Assembly: GCA_022710975.1 (NCBI GenBank)
Contig: JAKLGA010000013.1
Location: forward strand, 205,363 to 246,837
Reading direction: 5' to 3'
DNA length: 41,475 bases
DNA from: Myxococcota bacterium
GTDB taxonomy: Bacteria; Myxococcota; B64-G9
The position numbers and the translations under genes are program-made. Of this stretch, positions 16,629 through 27,514 are shown piece after piece (the stretch's first letter is position 1; every line of letters begins with the position of its first letter). The notes below the pieces were generated by a model. That model worked only from the letters and a program-made list of their open reading frames with translations. It was not told where the DNA came from and did not search any database.

Positions 16629-19600
16629 GCCCGCTCCCTGGAACCCGCCCGGGCGCGCGCCATCGGGCGAAGGGCGGTATCGCGGCGCGGCCGGCAGGGT
16701 GGCTGGCGGGCTGCGCCCTGGCCGCGGCGTGGCTGCTGGCCGGCTGCGCCCCGCCCCGGCCCGACGCGCTGGCCGGCGCGACCCGGGCCGGCCCGCGGGG
16801 CGGGGGCGAGTTCCAGCCACGCCAGCTCAGCGCGCACCTGGCCGACGAGCTGTCGCCGGTCGTCGACGCGCGGCGCGGACGCCTGCTGTACGTATCCACC
16901 CAGGGCGGGGATCGCGACGTCTGGGCCCGCCCGCTAGCGGGCGGCTCGCCGGAGCGCCTGACGCCCCACTCGTCCGACGACTTCGACCCGGCCCTGTCCC
17001 CGGACGGCGCCCGGCTGGCCTTCGCCAGCCTGCGGCTGGACTCCAAGGGTGATCTGTTCCTGGCCGGGCCCGACGGCGAGCGGCCGGAGCGCCTGACCAC
17101 CCGGGAGACCTCCGATCGCCAGCCGGCCTTCTTCCCGGACGGGCAGCGCCTGGCCTTCACCTCGTCCGCGGGCGCCGAGCCCGAGGCCATCCACAGCCTC
17201 TCGCTCGAGGACCGCCGGCGCGCGCGGTTGAGCTCCCGGCCGGGCTTCGATCCGGCCGTGTCGCCCGACGGCGCGCTGGTGCTGTTCACCTCGCGCACGC
17301 CGCCCGCGCCCGGCGGCGGCGCCCCGGCCGTGGCCTGCCTGTGGCTGCACCGCCTGGCGGACGGGCTGGAGCGGCCGCTGCACGCCTGCGTCCGGCCGGA
17401 GGGCTTCGGCACGTTCGCCCGCCTGGACGGGGCGACCTGGGTGGTCTGGAGCCGGTTCCAGGACGACACCAACGGAGACGGCCAGGTGGACCTGCAGGAT
17501 CGGCCCAGCCTGTGGCGCCAGCGGCTCGTGGACTTCAGCGGGGACACGCCGCAGGTCGGCCCCCTCACGCCGCTGACGCCGGGCACGTCCGCGGACATCA
17601 CCCCGACGGTGCACGCGGACGCGCTGGTGTACGCCTCGCGCCAGGACGAGGATCTCGACCTGTGGACGGCGCCGCTGGCCGGGGCGCTGGCGCCCGTGGC
17701 CAGCGGCCAGGAGGCGCTGCGCCAGGCCGAGCAGCTCGAGGACCCCCTGGAGGCGCTGTTCCTGCTGCGCCGCTGCGCCGCGGACCGGGCCGGGCTGCCG
17801 GACGCGGACGCCTGCGCGCTGGCCGAGGCCGGCCGCCTGCTGACCGCGCGCCGCACCGCGCAGGCCGCCGAGGTCTACGCCGCCCTGGCCGCGACCGCCA
17901 CCGCGCCCGAGGTGCGGGCCGAGGCCGGCCTCGGTCAGGTGGAGGCCATGACCCAGGCGCGCCTGCCCCTGGGGCTCACCCCTTCGCAGCAGCGCGAGCG
18001 CGCGCCCGAGGGAGAGGCCCTGCTCGCCCGCCTGGAGGGCCTGCCGGGGCCGCCGGCGGCCCGGGCGCTGGCGCGGGCCGACATCCAGCGCCGCATCGGC
18101 CGCTGGGGCGAGGCCCTGGCCGAGCTGGAGGGGCTGCTGGCCGCGTCCGGGCTGTCCGACACCCAGCGCGCGCGGGCGCTGCTGCTGCGCTCGGAGGTGC
18201 TGAGGGTGCTGGGCAACCCCGAGGCTGCCAGGCAGAGCCTGCTGGAGGTGCTGGCGCGCCACCCCGCCCAGCGCGTCGAGCGCCTGGAGGCAGCCCGCCA
18301 GATCCTGGACCTCGCCCGGCAGGGTGGTCCGCTGGCCGGCGCGGGCCAGGGCGAGGTCGAGCGGCTCGAGGAGCTGGCCCGCGACCACGCGGAGCTGCCG
18401 CTGCTGGCGGCGCTGGTGCGGCTGGAGATCGGCCGACTGCACCGGGCCGCGGGCCAGCCGGAGCTGGCCGCGCGCGACTTCCGCCGCGTGGAGGCCGACT
18501 ACCCGCAGGAGACCGAGCTGTGCGCGCGCGCGTTGCTGGCCCTGTCCGATCTGGCCGAGAAGCGGGGCGACGTGGGGCAGGCGCTGGATCACGCCCAGGA
18601 GCTGCTCGAGCGCTACCCCGACTCGGTCGAGCAGGCGCGCAAGGCGCGCCGGCGGGTGCGGCAGCTGGCGGGGGCCTACGCAGAGGACCTGGTCAGCACC
18701 GGGGAGACCGGGTTGGCCATCAAGGTCTACCGCCAGCTGCTCGAGCAGGATCCCGACGACGTCGTGGCCCACCGCCAACTCATCGCCATGCTGGCCGCGC
18801 GGGGCCGGGCGGCCGAGGCCGTGGCCACCTACCGCGCGCAGGCCGCGGCGCGGCCCGGGGACGATCTGTCGATCTACCTGCAGGCCCTCGCGCTCACCTA
18901 CCTCGAGCCGCCGGAGCACTTCGACGAGGCCGAGGACCTGCTCGAGCAGGCGCTGGCGATCAACGAGCAGTCGGCCTTCGCGCACCAGACCCGGGCCTGG
19001 CTGCTGGAGCAGCGCGCCCACCTCGCGGGCGGCGACGAGGAGCGGCTGATGCGGGCGGCCGAGGAGTACCAGGCCGCGCTGGCGCTGCTGGACACGCGGG
19101 CCTACCCGGGGGCCGCGGCGGATCTGGAGCTCAACCTGGGCAACGTCTACCACGCGCTGGGCAACCACCGGCGCGCCCACCAGTTCTACAAGCGCCGCGA
19201 GGCCATGGAGATCCCCTTCGCCCTGCCCGAGCGGCGGCTGGTGTTCCTCGAACAGTTCGGCCGCTCGGCCTTCCTGTGCGACGAGCTCGAGGACGCCGCG
19301 CGCGCCTACGCCGCGGCCGCGCCGCTGGCGCGCGAGCTGAAGCGCACCCGGCGCCTGCCGCGCATCCTGGCCGGGCAGGCGGCCGCGCTCCAGCTCCAGG
19401 GGCGCCACGCCGAGGCGGCCGAGCTGTTCCGCAAGGTGTGCAAGGCCTACGGCGACTCCGGACAGCGGCAGCGCCTGGCGAGCTGCCAGCGCAACGTGGC
19501 CTACAACCTGTACAAGCAGGGCCGCGCGCGCGAGGCCGCCGAGGCCTTCGCCGAGGCCAGGAGCCTGCTGGAGCGCCACGGCGCCGCCGGCGCGGACGAT

Positions 19601-22600
19601 GAGCGGGTGGTCGAGGTGGGGCTGGGGGCGGAGGCCTCCCGGGCGGCCTCGGGCTTCGATCGGGCGGGCGAGCTCAACTTCCTGTCCACCTACCAGGCGC
19701 GCCTGTTCCGCGAGGCCGGCGACACCGGGCGGGCCGCCGCCGCGCTGGGGCAGAAGCTCGAGCTGCTCGAGGCGGAGCTCGGCGCGCGCCGGCCGGCCTC
19801 GGTGCTCCTGGATCTCGCCATCGCCACCAACCAGCTGGCCGTGCTGCAGCTCGAGCAGGGCCAGGAGCTGGCCGCCGCCCGGGGCTTCGCCCGGTCGGGC
19901 CGGCTGTCGGACGAGGTGCAGAACGCCCAGGGCATCTCGGCCAACGCGCTGAACCGGCTGCGCCTGGCGCTGACGGGCCGGGCCGGGCTCGAGCCGGGGG
20001 CGCTGGTCGCGGAGCTGGAGGCGGTCCGGGCGCGCCTGGCCGCGGGGCTGAATTCGTCCGAGCGCGTCTGGATCGAGCTGCTGGCCGGCCTGGGCGCGGC
20101 CCGGGTGGCCGCCCTGGACGCTGACCCGCGCCCGCCCGCCTACCCCGCGGGGGCGGCGCCGGCCGAGCGGCTGCGCCTGGCCGGAGAGGAGCTCGACCGC
20201 GTGGCCCGGGGCCTGCGGTCCGCCGAGGCGGAGCTGCGAGAGGCGCTGAGCCGGGCCCGCGCGCTGGCGGCGGGCAGCCGGGACGGCGCGCGGCTCCTGG
20301 TGCAGGTCGCCGCCAGCCTGGCCGGGGTGCTGACCCGGCTCGGTCACGAGGAGGAGGCCGCCGCCCTGGTGGCCGAGGCCCGACGCCTGGCGGACGGGCT
20401 GGCGCTGTGGGAGGTCGCCTGGCGCCTGCCGGACGGCGAGCCCGCCGCCCGGGCGCGGGCGCTGCTCGAGCTGCCTCCGACCCTGACGCGGGTGCGTGGC
20501 GACGGCGCGGCCGAGGAGGCCGGCGGCCGGCTGTTCGGCGGGCTCCTCCGGCAGGCGCTCGCCGAGGGGCGGCCGGACGAGGCCCTCGGCTGGGCCGAGG
20601 CCTGGCGCCTGCGGCTGCGGGTCGAGGCCCTCGGCCCCGGCGACGTGCGCGCCGGGTCGGAGGCGGATCGCGCCTGGCTGGAGCAGCTCGAGATGCACGC
20701 CCAGGTGCTCGTCCAGGGGCTGGACAGCCTGGACCCGGGCCTGCCCGAGAAGCAGCGGGCCGAGCGGTGGGCCGAGGCCGCGGCGCGCCTCCAGGCCTGG
20801 CGGGAGCTGCGCGACCGGGGCGGCCAGCCTCGCGAGGTGCTGCGCGAGATGCTGCAGGGCCGGGCGGCGGGGGTCGAGGAGCTCGGCCGGCTGCTCGAGC
20901 CCGGCGAGGCGCTGCTCACCGCCGCGCGCCTGGCCGACGGGCTGGCGCTGTTTTTGCTGGACGCGAACGGGCTCCAGGCCGAGTGGGTGGAGGTCTCCCC
21001 GGCGGAGCTGAACGCCGCCCTCGGGCGCCTGACCGGGCCGGACCCGGCCCAGGCCTCCGGCGCCCGCGCCCAGCTCTCCGCCTGGCTGCTGAAGCCGTTC
21101 GAGGCGCGCCTGGCGGGCTGCCGCAGCCTGCTGGCCGCCACCGACGAGCTGGGCCTGTCTCCGGCGCTGCTGGTGCTCGGGGGCAAGGCCCTGGTGCAGC
21201 TCATGCCGGTCGCCCAGCTCGGCGCCGCCAGCGATCTCCGCTGGGCCAGGCGCTTCCGCAGCGTGGGGCAGGAGCGGGCGCTGTGGGTGGGGGCCTCGCC
21301 TCCCAAGGCGGTGGGCCGCGCGCTGCTGGCCGGCTACGGGGCCCTGAGGGAGCTCACCGGCACAGCCGAGAGCGTGCAGCAGGGCCTGGCCGGGGCGGGC
21401 CTGGCCGTCTGGGGGACCCGGCTGCTGGCGTCCCGACCTCGCCCGCTGCGCTCGTCCTTCGAGCTGGACGCCGCGCTGGGCGGCCTCGGCGGCGTGCCGC
21501 TGGGCGGGCTGGCCGGGGCGCCGCTGGGGCACGGGCTGTGGATCCTGGCCGGGGGAGAGGCGCGGACCGGCGCGGCCCCGGGCGAGGGGCTGTCGCTGGC
21601 GCTGGCCGGGGCCGAGGTGCCCAGCGCCCTGGTCCTGCCGCTCGAGCTGAGCAGGCCCTGGGCCGCCGGGCTGTTCGAGGGGCTGATCGCCGGGCTCTCG
21701 GCCGAGAGCCCGACCGAGGCGCTGCGGGGCGCCCTGGACAAGGCCCTGCGGGAGCGCCAGGTGGGCTGGCAGGCGCTCCTGGGCGTCGAGCTGCGCGGCG
21801 ACCCTGGCATGGGGGAGGCCTCCCGCAAGGCCTTCGCCCAGCGCGAGATCGCCTCCGCCATCAAGCTGGCCATGCAGACCTACCAGGACAAGCGCTGGGC
21901 GGATTCTCTGGGCGCCTTCCTCAAGGTTCGCCGGCTGGCCGTGTACCTGGGCCAGACCGCCCTGCTGCCCAGGCTCGACGCGGCCATCGTGCAGAGCGCC
22001 TTCCAGCTCGGCGAGTACGCGCTGGCCGTGGAGGTGGAGCGCCGCATCCTGACCGCGGCCGAGGCCACCTCCGACAAGCTGGCCGCGGCCCGGGCGCGCA
22101 ACTTCCTGGGCGTGCTGCTCTCCAAGGCCGAGGAGCACCCGGCGGCCCTGGGCGCGCTCGCCCAGGCCGTGGGCGAGCTCGACGGCCTGTCCCAGACCGC
22201 CGAGGCCGCTCAGGCGCAGGCCAACCTGGTGCTGGCCCTGGACGCGGCCGCGCGCTACCCCGAGTCGGTCGAGGCCGCCCGGGGCGCGCTCGCGCGCTTC
22301 AAGGCGCTGGGCGACCGCGAGCAGGTCCTGCGCATGCTGCGCACGCTCGGCGCCACCCACCTGCGGCGGCTGAACATGACGGCGGCGGCCCGAGGCTGGT
22401 TCGAGCAAGCGCTGGCGCTGGCGCGCGAGCTGGGCGTCCCGGCGCGGATCGGCGAGGTCAGCCTCGATCTGGTGCGCACGGAGCTGGCCGCGGGGGCCTA
22501 CGAGGCCGCGCTCGGCCGGGCCAAGGAGGCGGAGGGCATCTACCAGCAGGCGGGCGACCGGCGGGGCCAGGCCGAGGCGGTGCTCGAGCAGGCCGGGGCC

Positions 22601-24679
22601 CTGTGGTACCTGGGCGAGTACCAGCGCGCCTTCCTGGCCCAGCGGCAGGCGCTGACCTTCGCCGAGGAGGCCGAGGACACCCTGCTCGGCATCCGCGCGC
22701 GCAGCCTGGGCGGCCTGATCGCGCTGAACCTCGGGGACCTGCCGGGCGCCGAGCGCGCGCTGGACGCGGCCCTGCAGGCCGCCCGCCGGATGGGTTTCCG
22801 CGCCGAGGAGGCCACGCAGCTCAACAACCTGGGCATCGTGGCCCGCGAGAAGGGCGATCTCGACCAGGCCGTCGAGCGCTTCGCCGCCGCGCTGGCCATC
22901 GACGAGCAGCTCAAGAGCGTGCTCGGGCGGGCCTACGATCTGCGCAACCTGGGGCTGGCCGAGCAGCTCCAGGGGCGCCTGGAGCAGGCCACCCTGCACC
23001 TGGAGGAGGCCCTGCAGCTCAGCCGCTCGGTGCAGGACGTGTTCAACGAGGTCAAGGCCCGCGTGGGCCTGGCCGCCCTCGAGCTGGCGCGGGGGCGGCT
23101 CGAGCAGGCGGCGGATCACGCCCAGGAGGCGCACCGCCTGTCGGTCCAGGCCGGGCTGCGGGACGTGTCCTGGCGCGCGCTGCGCACCCTCGGCCTGGTG
23201 GCCGAGCGGCAGGGCCGGCTGCCGGACGCGCGGGCGCACTACGCGGCGGCCATCGGGCTGGTCGAGGAGATGCGCGCCAGCCTCAAGGTGGAGGAGTTCC
23301 GCTCGGGCTTCCTGGACAGCAAGTTCGATCTCTACGAGGACATGATCCACCTGCTGGTGGAGCTGGGGGAGAGCGAGGCGGCCTTCGCCTACACCGAGCG
23401 CTCGCGCGCGCGCGGCTTCCTGGATCTGCTCGCCAACCGGCAGATCGAGGTGGGCATCGCTGGCGACCAGGTGCTGCTGGAGCGGTTGCGGCGGGCCCGC
23501 GAGGAGCTGGTCCCCCTGGGCGAGGCCGTGCGTCGGGCCGCGCCCGAGGAGCGCGCGGCGGCCGAGGCCGACCTGGCCAGGGCCCGCCAGGAGTACCTGG
23601 ACCTGCTCGAGCAGATGCGCCGCGCCCAGCCCGATCTGGCCGACTTCGTCGAGGTGCGGCCTGCCTCGGCCGCCGAGATCCAGGCCCGGCTTCCCGAGGG
23701 GGTGGCGCTGCTGGCCTACTACGTCACCCGCCGGGACGTGCTGGTCTTCGTGCTGCGCAGAGATGGGCTGGGTGCGCTCAAGCTGCCCATTTCTCGCGAG
23801 GAGCTGGCCAGGCGCGTGGCCGAGGTGCGCTCGCTGATTGAGGCCTTCTCCCCGGTCGAGGCCGAGCTCACGGCGCTGTACCGCGATCTGGTGGCGCCGC
23901 TGGCGGACGATCTGGGCGGGCTCCAGAGCGTGGGCGTCCTGCCCCACGACGTGCTCAACTACCTGCCCTTCGCGGCGCTGATGCCCGGGCCGGGCGTCTA
24001 CTGGGGCGACCGGGTGGAGCTGTTCGTGGACCCCTCGGCCAGCGTGCTGATGCAGCTGCTGCACCGCGAGGACGCCCGCTTCGGCCCGGCCGGCGGGCTG
24101 GTCGCGCTGGGGAACCCCGAGCTCGGGGATCCGGCGTTGGCCCTGCCGTTCGCCGAGCAGGAGGCGGCCGCGGTGGGCTTCGAGCAGGCCGGCGGCGCGG
24201 TGCTGGTGGCCCAGGACGCCTCCGAGGCCGCCTTCCGCGCCCAGGCCGGCCGGGCCGATCTGCTGCACCTGGCCTGCCACGGCAGCTTCGATCCGCAGAG
24301 CCCGCTGTTCTCCTCCCTGCTGCTCACCCCGGGCGACGGCCAGGACGGGGCGCTGACCGCCCTCGAGGTCTTCGGGCTGGCGCTCAGCGCCCGCCTGGTG
24401 ACCCTGTCCGCCTGCCAGTCGGGGCTGGGCAGCCTGCGCTCCGGCGACGAGATCATCGGCCTGAACCGCGCCTTCCTGTCGGCCGGCGCGGGCGCGGTCC
24501 TCTCCAGCCTTTGGCGGGTGAGCGACGTGGCCACCGCGGTGATGATGAAGCGCTTCTACCGCAACCTGCGCCAGGAGCCGCCCGCGGCGGCGCTCCGGCG
24601 GGCGCAGCGCCTGGTGCGCCAGTACTTCCCGCACCCGGCCTACTGGGCGCCCTTCTACCTGCTGGGCACCTGGCGCTAG
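16625..24679 (+). CDS. Giant lipoprotein: PD40 - TPR - degenerate CHAT - TPR - CHAT peptidase
   Basis: A 2,684-residue predicted lipoprotein (lipobox LLAGC, Cys41). Residues ~60-355 are TolB/PD40-like propeller repeats ([14 protein letters not shown] type). Residues ~360-1420 are mostly TPR/helical. Residues ~1423-1730 form a CHAT-like fold without catalytic residues. A second TPR array (~1735-2350) ends in [14 protein letters not shown], the usual lead-in to CHAT. Residues ~2356-2684 are an intact CHAT domain with His2552 in LACHGSF and Cys2597 in LSACQSG, ending in [15 protein letters not shown] domains are caspase-like clan CD peptidases, often acting on partner proteins sensed by their TPRs. 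The ATG overlaps the MCP stop (ATGA). Length is far above usual TPR-CHAT proteins (about 900-1,200). Substrate unknown; surface or periplasmic location is inferred. Confidence 0.88.
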   Translation: MSPLPGTRPGARHRAKGGIAARPAGWLAGCALAAAWLLAGCAPPRPDALAGATRAGPRGGGEFQPRQLSAHLADELSPVVDARRGRLLYVSTQGGDRDVWARPLAGGSPERLTPHSSDDFDPALSPDGARLAFASLRLDSKGDLFLAGPDGERPERLTTRETSDRQPAFFPDGQRLAFTSSAGAEPEAIHSLSLEDRRRARLSSRPGFDPAVSPDGALVLFTSRTPPAPGGGAPAVACLWLHRLADGLERPLHACVRPEGFGTFARLDGATWVVWSRFQDDTNGDGQVDLQDRPSLWRQRLVDFSGDTPQVGPLTPLTPGTSADITPTVHADALVYASRQDEDLDLWTAPLAGALAPVASGQEALRQAEQLEDPLEALFLLRRCAADRAGLPDADACALAEAGRLLTARRTAQAAEVYAALAATATAPEVRAEAGLGQVEAMTQARLPLGLTPSQQRERAPEGEALLARLEGLPGPPAARALARADIQRRIGRWGEALAELEGLLAASGLSDTQRARALLLRSEVLRVLGNPEAARQSLLEVLARHPAQRVERLEAARQILDLARQGGPLAGAGQGEVERLEELARDHAELPLLAALVRLEIGRLHRAAGQPELAARDFRRVEADYPQETELCARALLALSDLAEKRGDVGQALDHAQELLERYPDSVEQARKARRRVRQLAGAYAEDLVSTGETGLAIKVYRQLLEQDPDDVVAHRQLIAMLAARGRAAEAVATYRAQAAARPGDDLSIYLQALALTYLEPPEHFDEAEDLLEQALAINEQSAFAHQTRAWLLEQRAHLAGGDEERLMRAAEEYQAALALLDTRAYPGAAADLELNLGNVYHALGNHRRAHQFYKRREAMEIPFALPERRLVFLEQFGRSAFLCDELEDAARAYAAAAPLARELKRTRRLPRILAGQAAALQLQGRHAEAAELFRKVCKAYGDSGQRQRLASCQRNVAYNLYKQGRAREAAEAFAEARSLLERHGAAGADDERVVEVGLGAEASRAASGFDRAGELNFLSTYQARLFREAGDTGRAAAALGQKLELLEAELGARRPASVLLDLAIATNQLAVLQLEQGQELAAARGFARSGRLSDEVQNAQGISANALNRLRLALTGRAGLEPGALVAELEAVRARLAAGLNSSERVWIELLAGLGAARVAALDADPRPPAYPAGAAPAERLRLAGEELDRVARGLRSAEAELREALSRARALAAGSRDGARLLVQVAASLAGVLTRLGHEEEAAALVAEARRLADGLALWEVAWRLPDGEPAARARALLELPPTLTRVRGDGAAEEAGGRLFGGLLRQALAEGRPDEALGWAEAWRLRLRVEALGPGDVRAGSEADRAWLEQLEMHAQVLVQGLDSLDPGLPEKQRAERWAEAAARLQAWRELRDRGGQPREVLREMLQGRAAGVEELGRLLEPGEALLTAARLADGLALFLLDANGLQAEWVEVSPAELNAALGRLTGPDPAQASGARAQLSAWLLKPFEARLAGCRSLLAATDELGLSPALLVLGGKALVQLMPVAQLGAASDLRWARRFRSVGQERALWVGASPPKAVGRALLAGYGALRELTGTAESVQQGLAGAGLAVWGTRLLASRPRPLRSSFELDAALGGLGGVPLGGLAGAPLGHGLWILAGGEARTGAAPGEGLSLALAGAEVPSALVLPLELSRPWAAGLFEGLIAGLSAESPTEALRGALDKALRERQVGWQALLGVELRGDPGMGEASRKAFAQREIASAIKLAMQTYQDKRWADSLGAFLKVRRLAVYLGQTALLPRLDAAIVQSAFQLGEYALAVEVERRILTAAEATSDKLAAARARNFLGVLLSKAEEHPAALGALAQAVGELDGLSQTAEAAQAQANLVLALDAAARYPESVEAARGALARFKALGDREQVLRMLRTLGATHLRRLNMTAAARGWFEQALALARELGVPARIGEVSLDLVRTELAAGAYEAALGRAKEAEGIYQQAGDRRGQAEAVLEQAGALWYLGEYQRAFLAQRQALTFAEEAEDTLLGIRARSLGGLIALNLGDLPGAERALDAALQAARRMGFRAEEATQLNNLGIVAREKGDLDQAVERFAAALAIDEQLKSVLGRAYDLRNLGLAEQLQGRLEQATLHLEEALQLSRSVQDVFNEVKARVGLAALELARGRLEQAADHAQEAHRLSVQAGLRDVSWRALRTLGLVAERQGRLPDARAHYAAAIGLVEEMRASLKVEEFRSGFLDSKFDLYEDMIHLLVELGESEAAFAYTERSRARGFLDLLANRQIEVGIAGDQVLLERLRRAREELVPLGEAVRRAAPEERAAAEADLARARQEYLDLLEQMRRAQPDLADFVEVRPASAAEIQARLPEGVALLAYYVTRRDVLVFVLRRDGLGALKLPISREELARRVAEVRSLIEAFSPVEAELTALYRDLVAPLADDLGGLQSVGVLPHDVLNYLPFAALMPGPGVYWGDRVELFVDPSASVLMQLLHREDARFGPAGGLVALGNPELGDPALALPFAEQEAAAVGFEQAGGAVLVAQDASEAAFRAQAGRADLLHLACHGSFDPQSPLFSSLLLTPGDGQDGALTALEVFGLALSARLVTLSACQSGLGSLRSGDEIIGLNRAFLSAGAGAVLSSLWRVSDVATAVMMKRFYRNLRQEPPAAALRRAQRLVRQYFPHPAYWAPFYLLGTWR

Positions 24680-24731
24680 CGCCTTGTGCGCGGCGCTGGA
24701 ACGGATGCAACCTCATGGCAGGGAGGATGGC

Positions 24732-26825
24732 ATGCGGAATGGATCAGCGTTTTCTGGGTGGATCGCGCGCTCATGCGCGCTCTGTTTTCTGTTCGTCGCA
24801 CCCGCCTGTGAGCTGGGCCCATCTCATCAGGTCCCCTGTCAGCTGAGGCTCTGCCCGGATGGTGCCTGTTCCGAGTGCTGTGCGGCCGAAGACTGCGGCG
24901 CTCTGGACGTCTGCCTCCTCGGAAGCTGCGTCGCGAACACGCTAGGCATGCCCTGCGATTCGGCCGAGGACTGCGCCGGACAAGTGGTCTGCGATCTCGA
25001 CCTGGGGATCTGCGTCAGACCTTGCGAAGCGGATTCGGACTGCGCGTCGGAGTCCGTTCCCTTTGGAGGCGACCGGCTGTGCTCGGGTGGCGGGGTTTGC
25101 GGCTTCCAGCCGTGTGCTGAGGATGGTGAATGTCGCGCCGGGACCGTGTGCTTCGAGGACCGGTGCGTCTCCGGGAGCGGCGTCCTGCGCGTGCAGGTGA
25201 TCGATGGGCGGAGCGGAGGTCCTCTCGCCGGTGCGGCGGTCTCGGTCGAACAGCCCTCCCTGGCCGCCGTCACCGCGCGGACGAGAGAGGACGGCGTGGC
25301 CCAGTTCCTCTCGCTCGACCTCGCGGCGTTGCCTGGCAGGGTCGGGGTGCGGGCCGAGGGCATGACTCCGCTGGAGTCGCTGGAGGCGGCGACCAACCGG
25401 ATGGAGCTGACCCTCGAGCCAGGGGTTCTCGACGGCACGGGTGGTATCCGCTCGGCGCTGGACTTCGCGTCCGTGCCTTGCGCTGCGGGCCACCCCTGTG
25501 AATCGAGGTGGGGGCTCGCGGGACTTTCGATCCCCTTGAATCCCTTCGCGCGCCTTCCCCAGAGGGCTCTCGGAGAGAACGTTCGGATGTACATCGTCGT
25601 GGGGGGCACCGGTGTCGACCGCGGATTCCCCGGAGGAACGGTGGTCGGGATGGGCCAGACTTGGTTCCACGAGTACGCCGAACCGACGGGACCAGTCGGA
25701 CGACGAACGCTCTGGGGTCTCGGGCGCTACCTCGACGTGGCCCAGCTCATCCAGAGCTTTGGCACGATGGTCCAGGACTATACCGCCGGCGGCTCCAGCG
25801 CCGCGACCATGGTCGCCTTGACCTTCGAGAAGACCCTGCGCGGCGCCGGCAGCGGCCTGGTGACCGACCTCGAGATCGCGCCGGTCGGCTGGGTCGTGGA
25901 CACGGACGACGTCGACGGCGACGATCGCCGGGACGACTTGGTGCCGGACTACTCGGCGCTGCCGCCCTCGTCTGGTGGTCCGCTCGCGATGCCCGAGCAC
26001 GCGTCCAAGGCCTTGTTCGTACACGTTCCGGCCTTGCCCGCAGCACCTGCAGGTGGCTTCACCTATGACGCCGTCCTGGTCGTCGCGGCCGTGGCTGTGC
26101 CCGGACTGGGCCTGGTGCCGCTTGGGCTCGGCGCGGGTGCTGACCGGCAACCCGCGCTCGATGCGGTCGCAGATGGCTTCATCGAGGACATCACCGTCCA
26201 GACGGCGGACATCGGAGGCAGGCTACCTGCGGAGACCTCGCAGCGGCTGGTGATCGCGCTTGCCTTGGGCGGTGGGCCCTGCGGCGGGAACGGCGTGGAT
26301 CGCCCCTGGGCCGTGGTTGGTCAGGTGTTCCAGTTGCCCGCCTTCGAGGGGGAGCTGACCTTGCGGCCGTTCTCTCAACCGCCCTCGGTCAGCCTCGACA
26401 CACTCACCGGGGGCGTCCAGATCTCCGGCCTGTCAGCCGAGGTGGGCGCCCTGGCTCTCCTGGTTCACGCTACCGAGCAGAACCTGTGGCAGCTCCTGTC
26501 TCCACCGCAGGAGGGCACGCTCATGCTGCCCGCGCCGCCGCCCGGCCTGGAGAGCATGGACGGGGTGGTGCTGGCCGGGCTGGAGTTCGCCGACGGAAGG
26601 ACCTACCAGGAGCTGCTCGCAGGCGAGGGAGTCGCTCTCGGGGAGCTCCTGCTCGGCCTGGACGGCTTCAGCCTGGCCTGGTCGGAGGGTGCGGAGCCGG
26701 ACTGTGGCTGCGGGACGGGTGCGGCCGGCGGTGGGCTCTGGCTGCTCCTGCTGGCCGCCGGGGCCGGGGTGCTGCGCTGCATACACCCTACAACGCGTCG
26801 GGCTTCGCGGAGTCAGACTCAGTAG
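24732..26825 (+). CDS. Cys-rich lipoprotein with Ig-like domain and MYXO-CTERM-like tail
   Basis: A 697-residue protein. The signal peptide ends at VAPAC, a lipobox-like site. Residues ~30-145 hold many Cys in CxxxxDC-type units, followed by a carboxypeptidase-regulatory-like beta domain (VLRVQVIDGRSGGPLAGAAV, ~152-235). A long beta-rich body of unknown fold follows. The C terminus has DCGCGTG, an Ala/Leu hydrophobic helix and an Arg-containing tail, resembling the MYXO-CTERM sorting signal. The ATG at 24732 follows GGAGG by 5 bases. Third codon positions are less GC-biased than in neighbours, hinting at a different history. Its last 38 bases overlap the 3' end of the convergent PEGA-like gene. 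Confidence 0.75.
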   Translation: MRNGSAFSGWIARSCALCFLFVAPACELGPSHQVPCQLRLCPDGACSECCAAEDCGALDVCLLGSCVANTLGMPCDSAEDCAGQVVCDLDLGICVRPCEADSDCASESVPFGGDRLCSGGGVCGFQPCAEDGECRAGTVCFEDRCVSGSGVLRVQVIDGRSGGPLAGAAVSVEQPSLAAVTARTREDGVAQFLSLDLAALPGRVGVRAEGMTPLESLEAATNRMELTLEPGVLDGTGGIRSALDFASVPCAAGHPCESRWGLAGLSIPLNPFARLPQRALGENVRMYIVVGGTGVDRGFPGGTVVGMGQTWFHEYAEPTGPVGRRTLWGLGRYLDVAQLIQSFGTMVQDYTAGGSSAATMVALTFEKTLRGAGSGLVTDLEIAPVGWVVDTDDVDGDDRRDDLVPDYSALPPSSGGPLAMPEHASKALFVHVPALPAAPAGGFTYDAVLVVAAVAVPGLGLVPLGLGAGADRQPALDAVADGFIEDITVQTADIGGRLPAETSQRLVIALALGGGPCGGNGVDRPWAVVGQVFQLPAFEGELTLRPFSQPPSVSLDTLTGGVQISGLSAEVGALALLVHATEQNLWQLLSPPQEGTLMLPAPPPGLESMDGVVLAGLEFADGRTYQELLAGEGVALGELLLGLDGFSLAWSEGAEPDCGCGTGAAGGGLWLLLLAAGAGVLRCIHPTTRRASRSQTQ

Positions 26826-27387
26826 TGGCGGGCACTTCGGGCGGAGACACCGGCTGCTTGAAGTAGAACTCCGGCAGGATGGGGCCGAGCTGGAGCGGAG
26901 CTGGTGGGGACTCCTGGCCGCCCCAGCAGGCCCCCACCTCGAAGCGCCCCGGTGCGGGCGTTTCCTTCTCCCTGGCGCCCTGGACCATGAAGCCGATCAG
27001 CATGCCCAGCGCAGACAGACCGCCCGCGGACAGCAGGGGCACGCCGATGAGCTTGCCTCCGAGCTCGGCTCCGATGTCACCGCCGGAGCCCTTGTCACCC
27101 ATCAGGCCGCCGCCCACCGCCATCAGGACAACCGGAGGGATGAGCCAGAGCCAGTGCCGTTCGTCGAAGTCCACCACTTCGGCCTGGTAGGGCACCTCCA
27201 CCTCGAGCGGAGTCTGGCCGAGGAGGATGCGCACCCGACCGTCGTCCAGCCAGACCTCCGCGCCGGCCGGTTCGGAGTCCACCCGCAAGGAAGCTGCTCG
27301 CGTCTGGACGCTGGTCCGGGCGCATCCCCAGGACAAGGCGAGGATCACCACGACGCAAGCCGTCGCACGCCTGTGCTTCTCGAACAA
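26788..27387 (-). CDS. PEGA-like domain lipoprotein
   Basis: A 199-residue predicted lipoprotein starting at TTG 27387, 5 bases after GGGAGG. The signal peptide ends in LSWGC (lipid-modified Cys). Residues ~30-70 (DSEPAGAEVWLDDGRV, then GQTPLEVEV) fit a PEGA repeat, a beta domain common in surface lipoproteins. Two hydrophobic Gly-rich segments follow (residues ~75-140), so part of the protein may also sit in the membrane. Starting further upstream at ATG 27438 would bury the signal peptide. Codon usage is less GC-biased, as in the convergent neighbour with which it overlaps by 38 bases. Confidence 0.7.
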   Translation of the reverse strand: MFEKHRRATACVVVILALSWGCARTSVQTRAASLRVDSEPAGAEVWLDDGRVRILLGQTPLEVEVPYQAEVVDFDERHWLWLIPPVVLMAVGGGLMGDKGSGGDIGAELGGKLIGVPLLSAGGLSALGMLIGFMVQGAREKETPAPGRFEVGACWGGQESPPAPLQLGPILPEFYFKQPVSPPEVPATTESDSAKPDAL

Positions 27388-27514
27388 TGCACCCTCCCTC
27401 GCTGCGCTTGATCCGATTCCTGGACGAGGAGACCACATCCACCCAGGGAAGTGAAGATCGCGGACATCGTGGTAGGCTGGGTCCGAACCGGGATGCCCGG
27501 TCGAGGAGGGTGAG

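Noticed and set aside
16934-24634. A 2,566-codon open frame on the minus strand opposite the CHAT gene
   Set aside because: It is a high-GC shadow frame: composition is Gln/Arg/His/Gly/Leu-rich with no domain motif, while the plus strand has clear PD40, TPR and CHAT motifs.
24678-24697. Hairpin AGCGCC/GGCGCT after the CHAT stop codon as terminator
   Set aside because: The stem is only 6 bp with an 8-base loop and no T tract, common by chance at this GC content.
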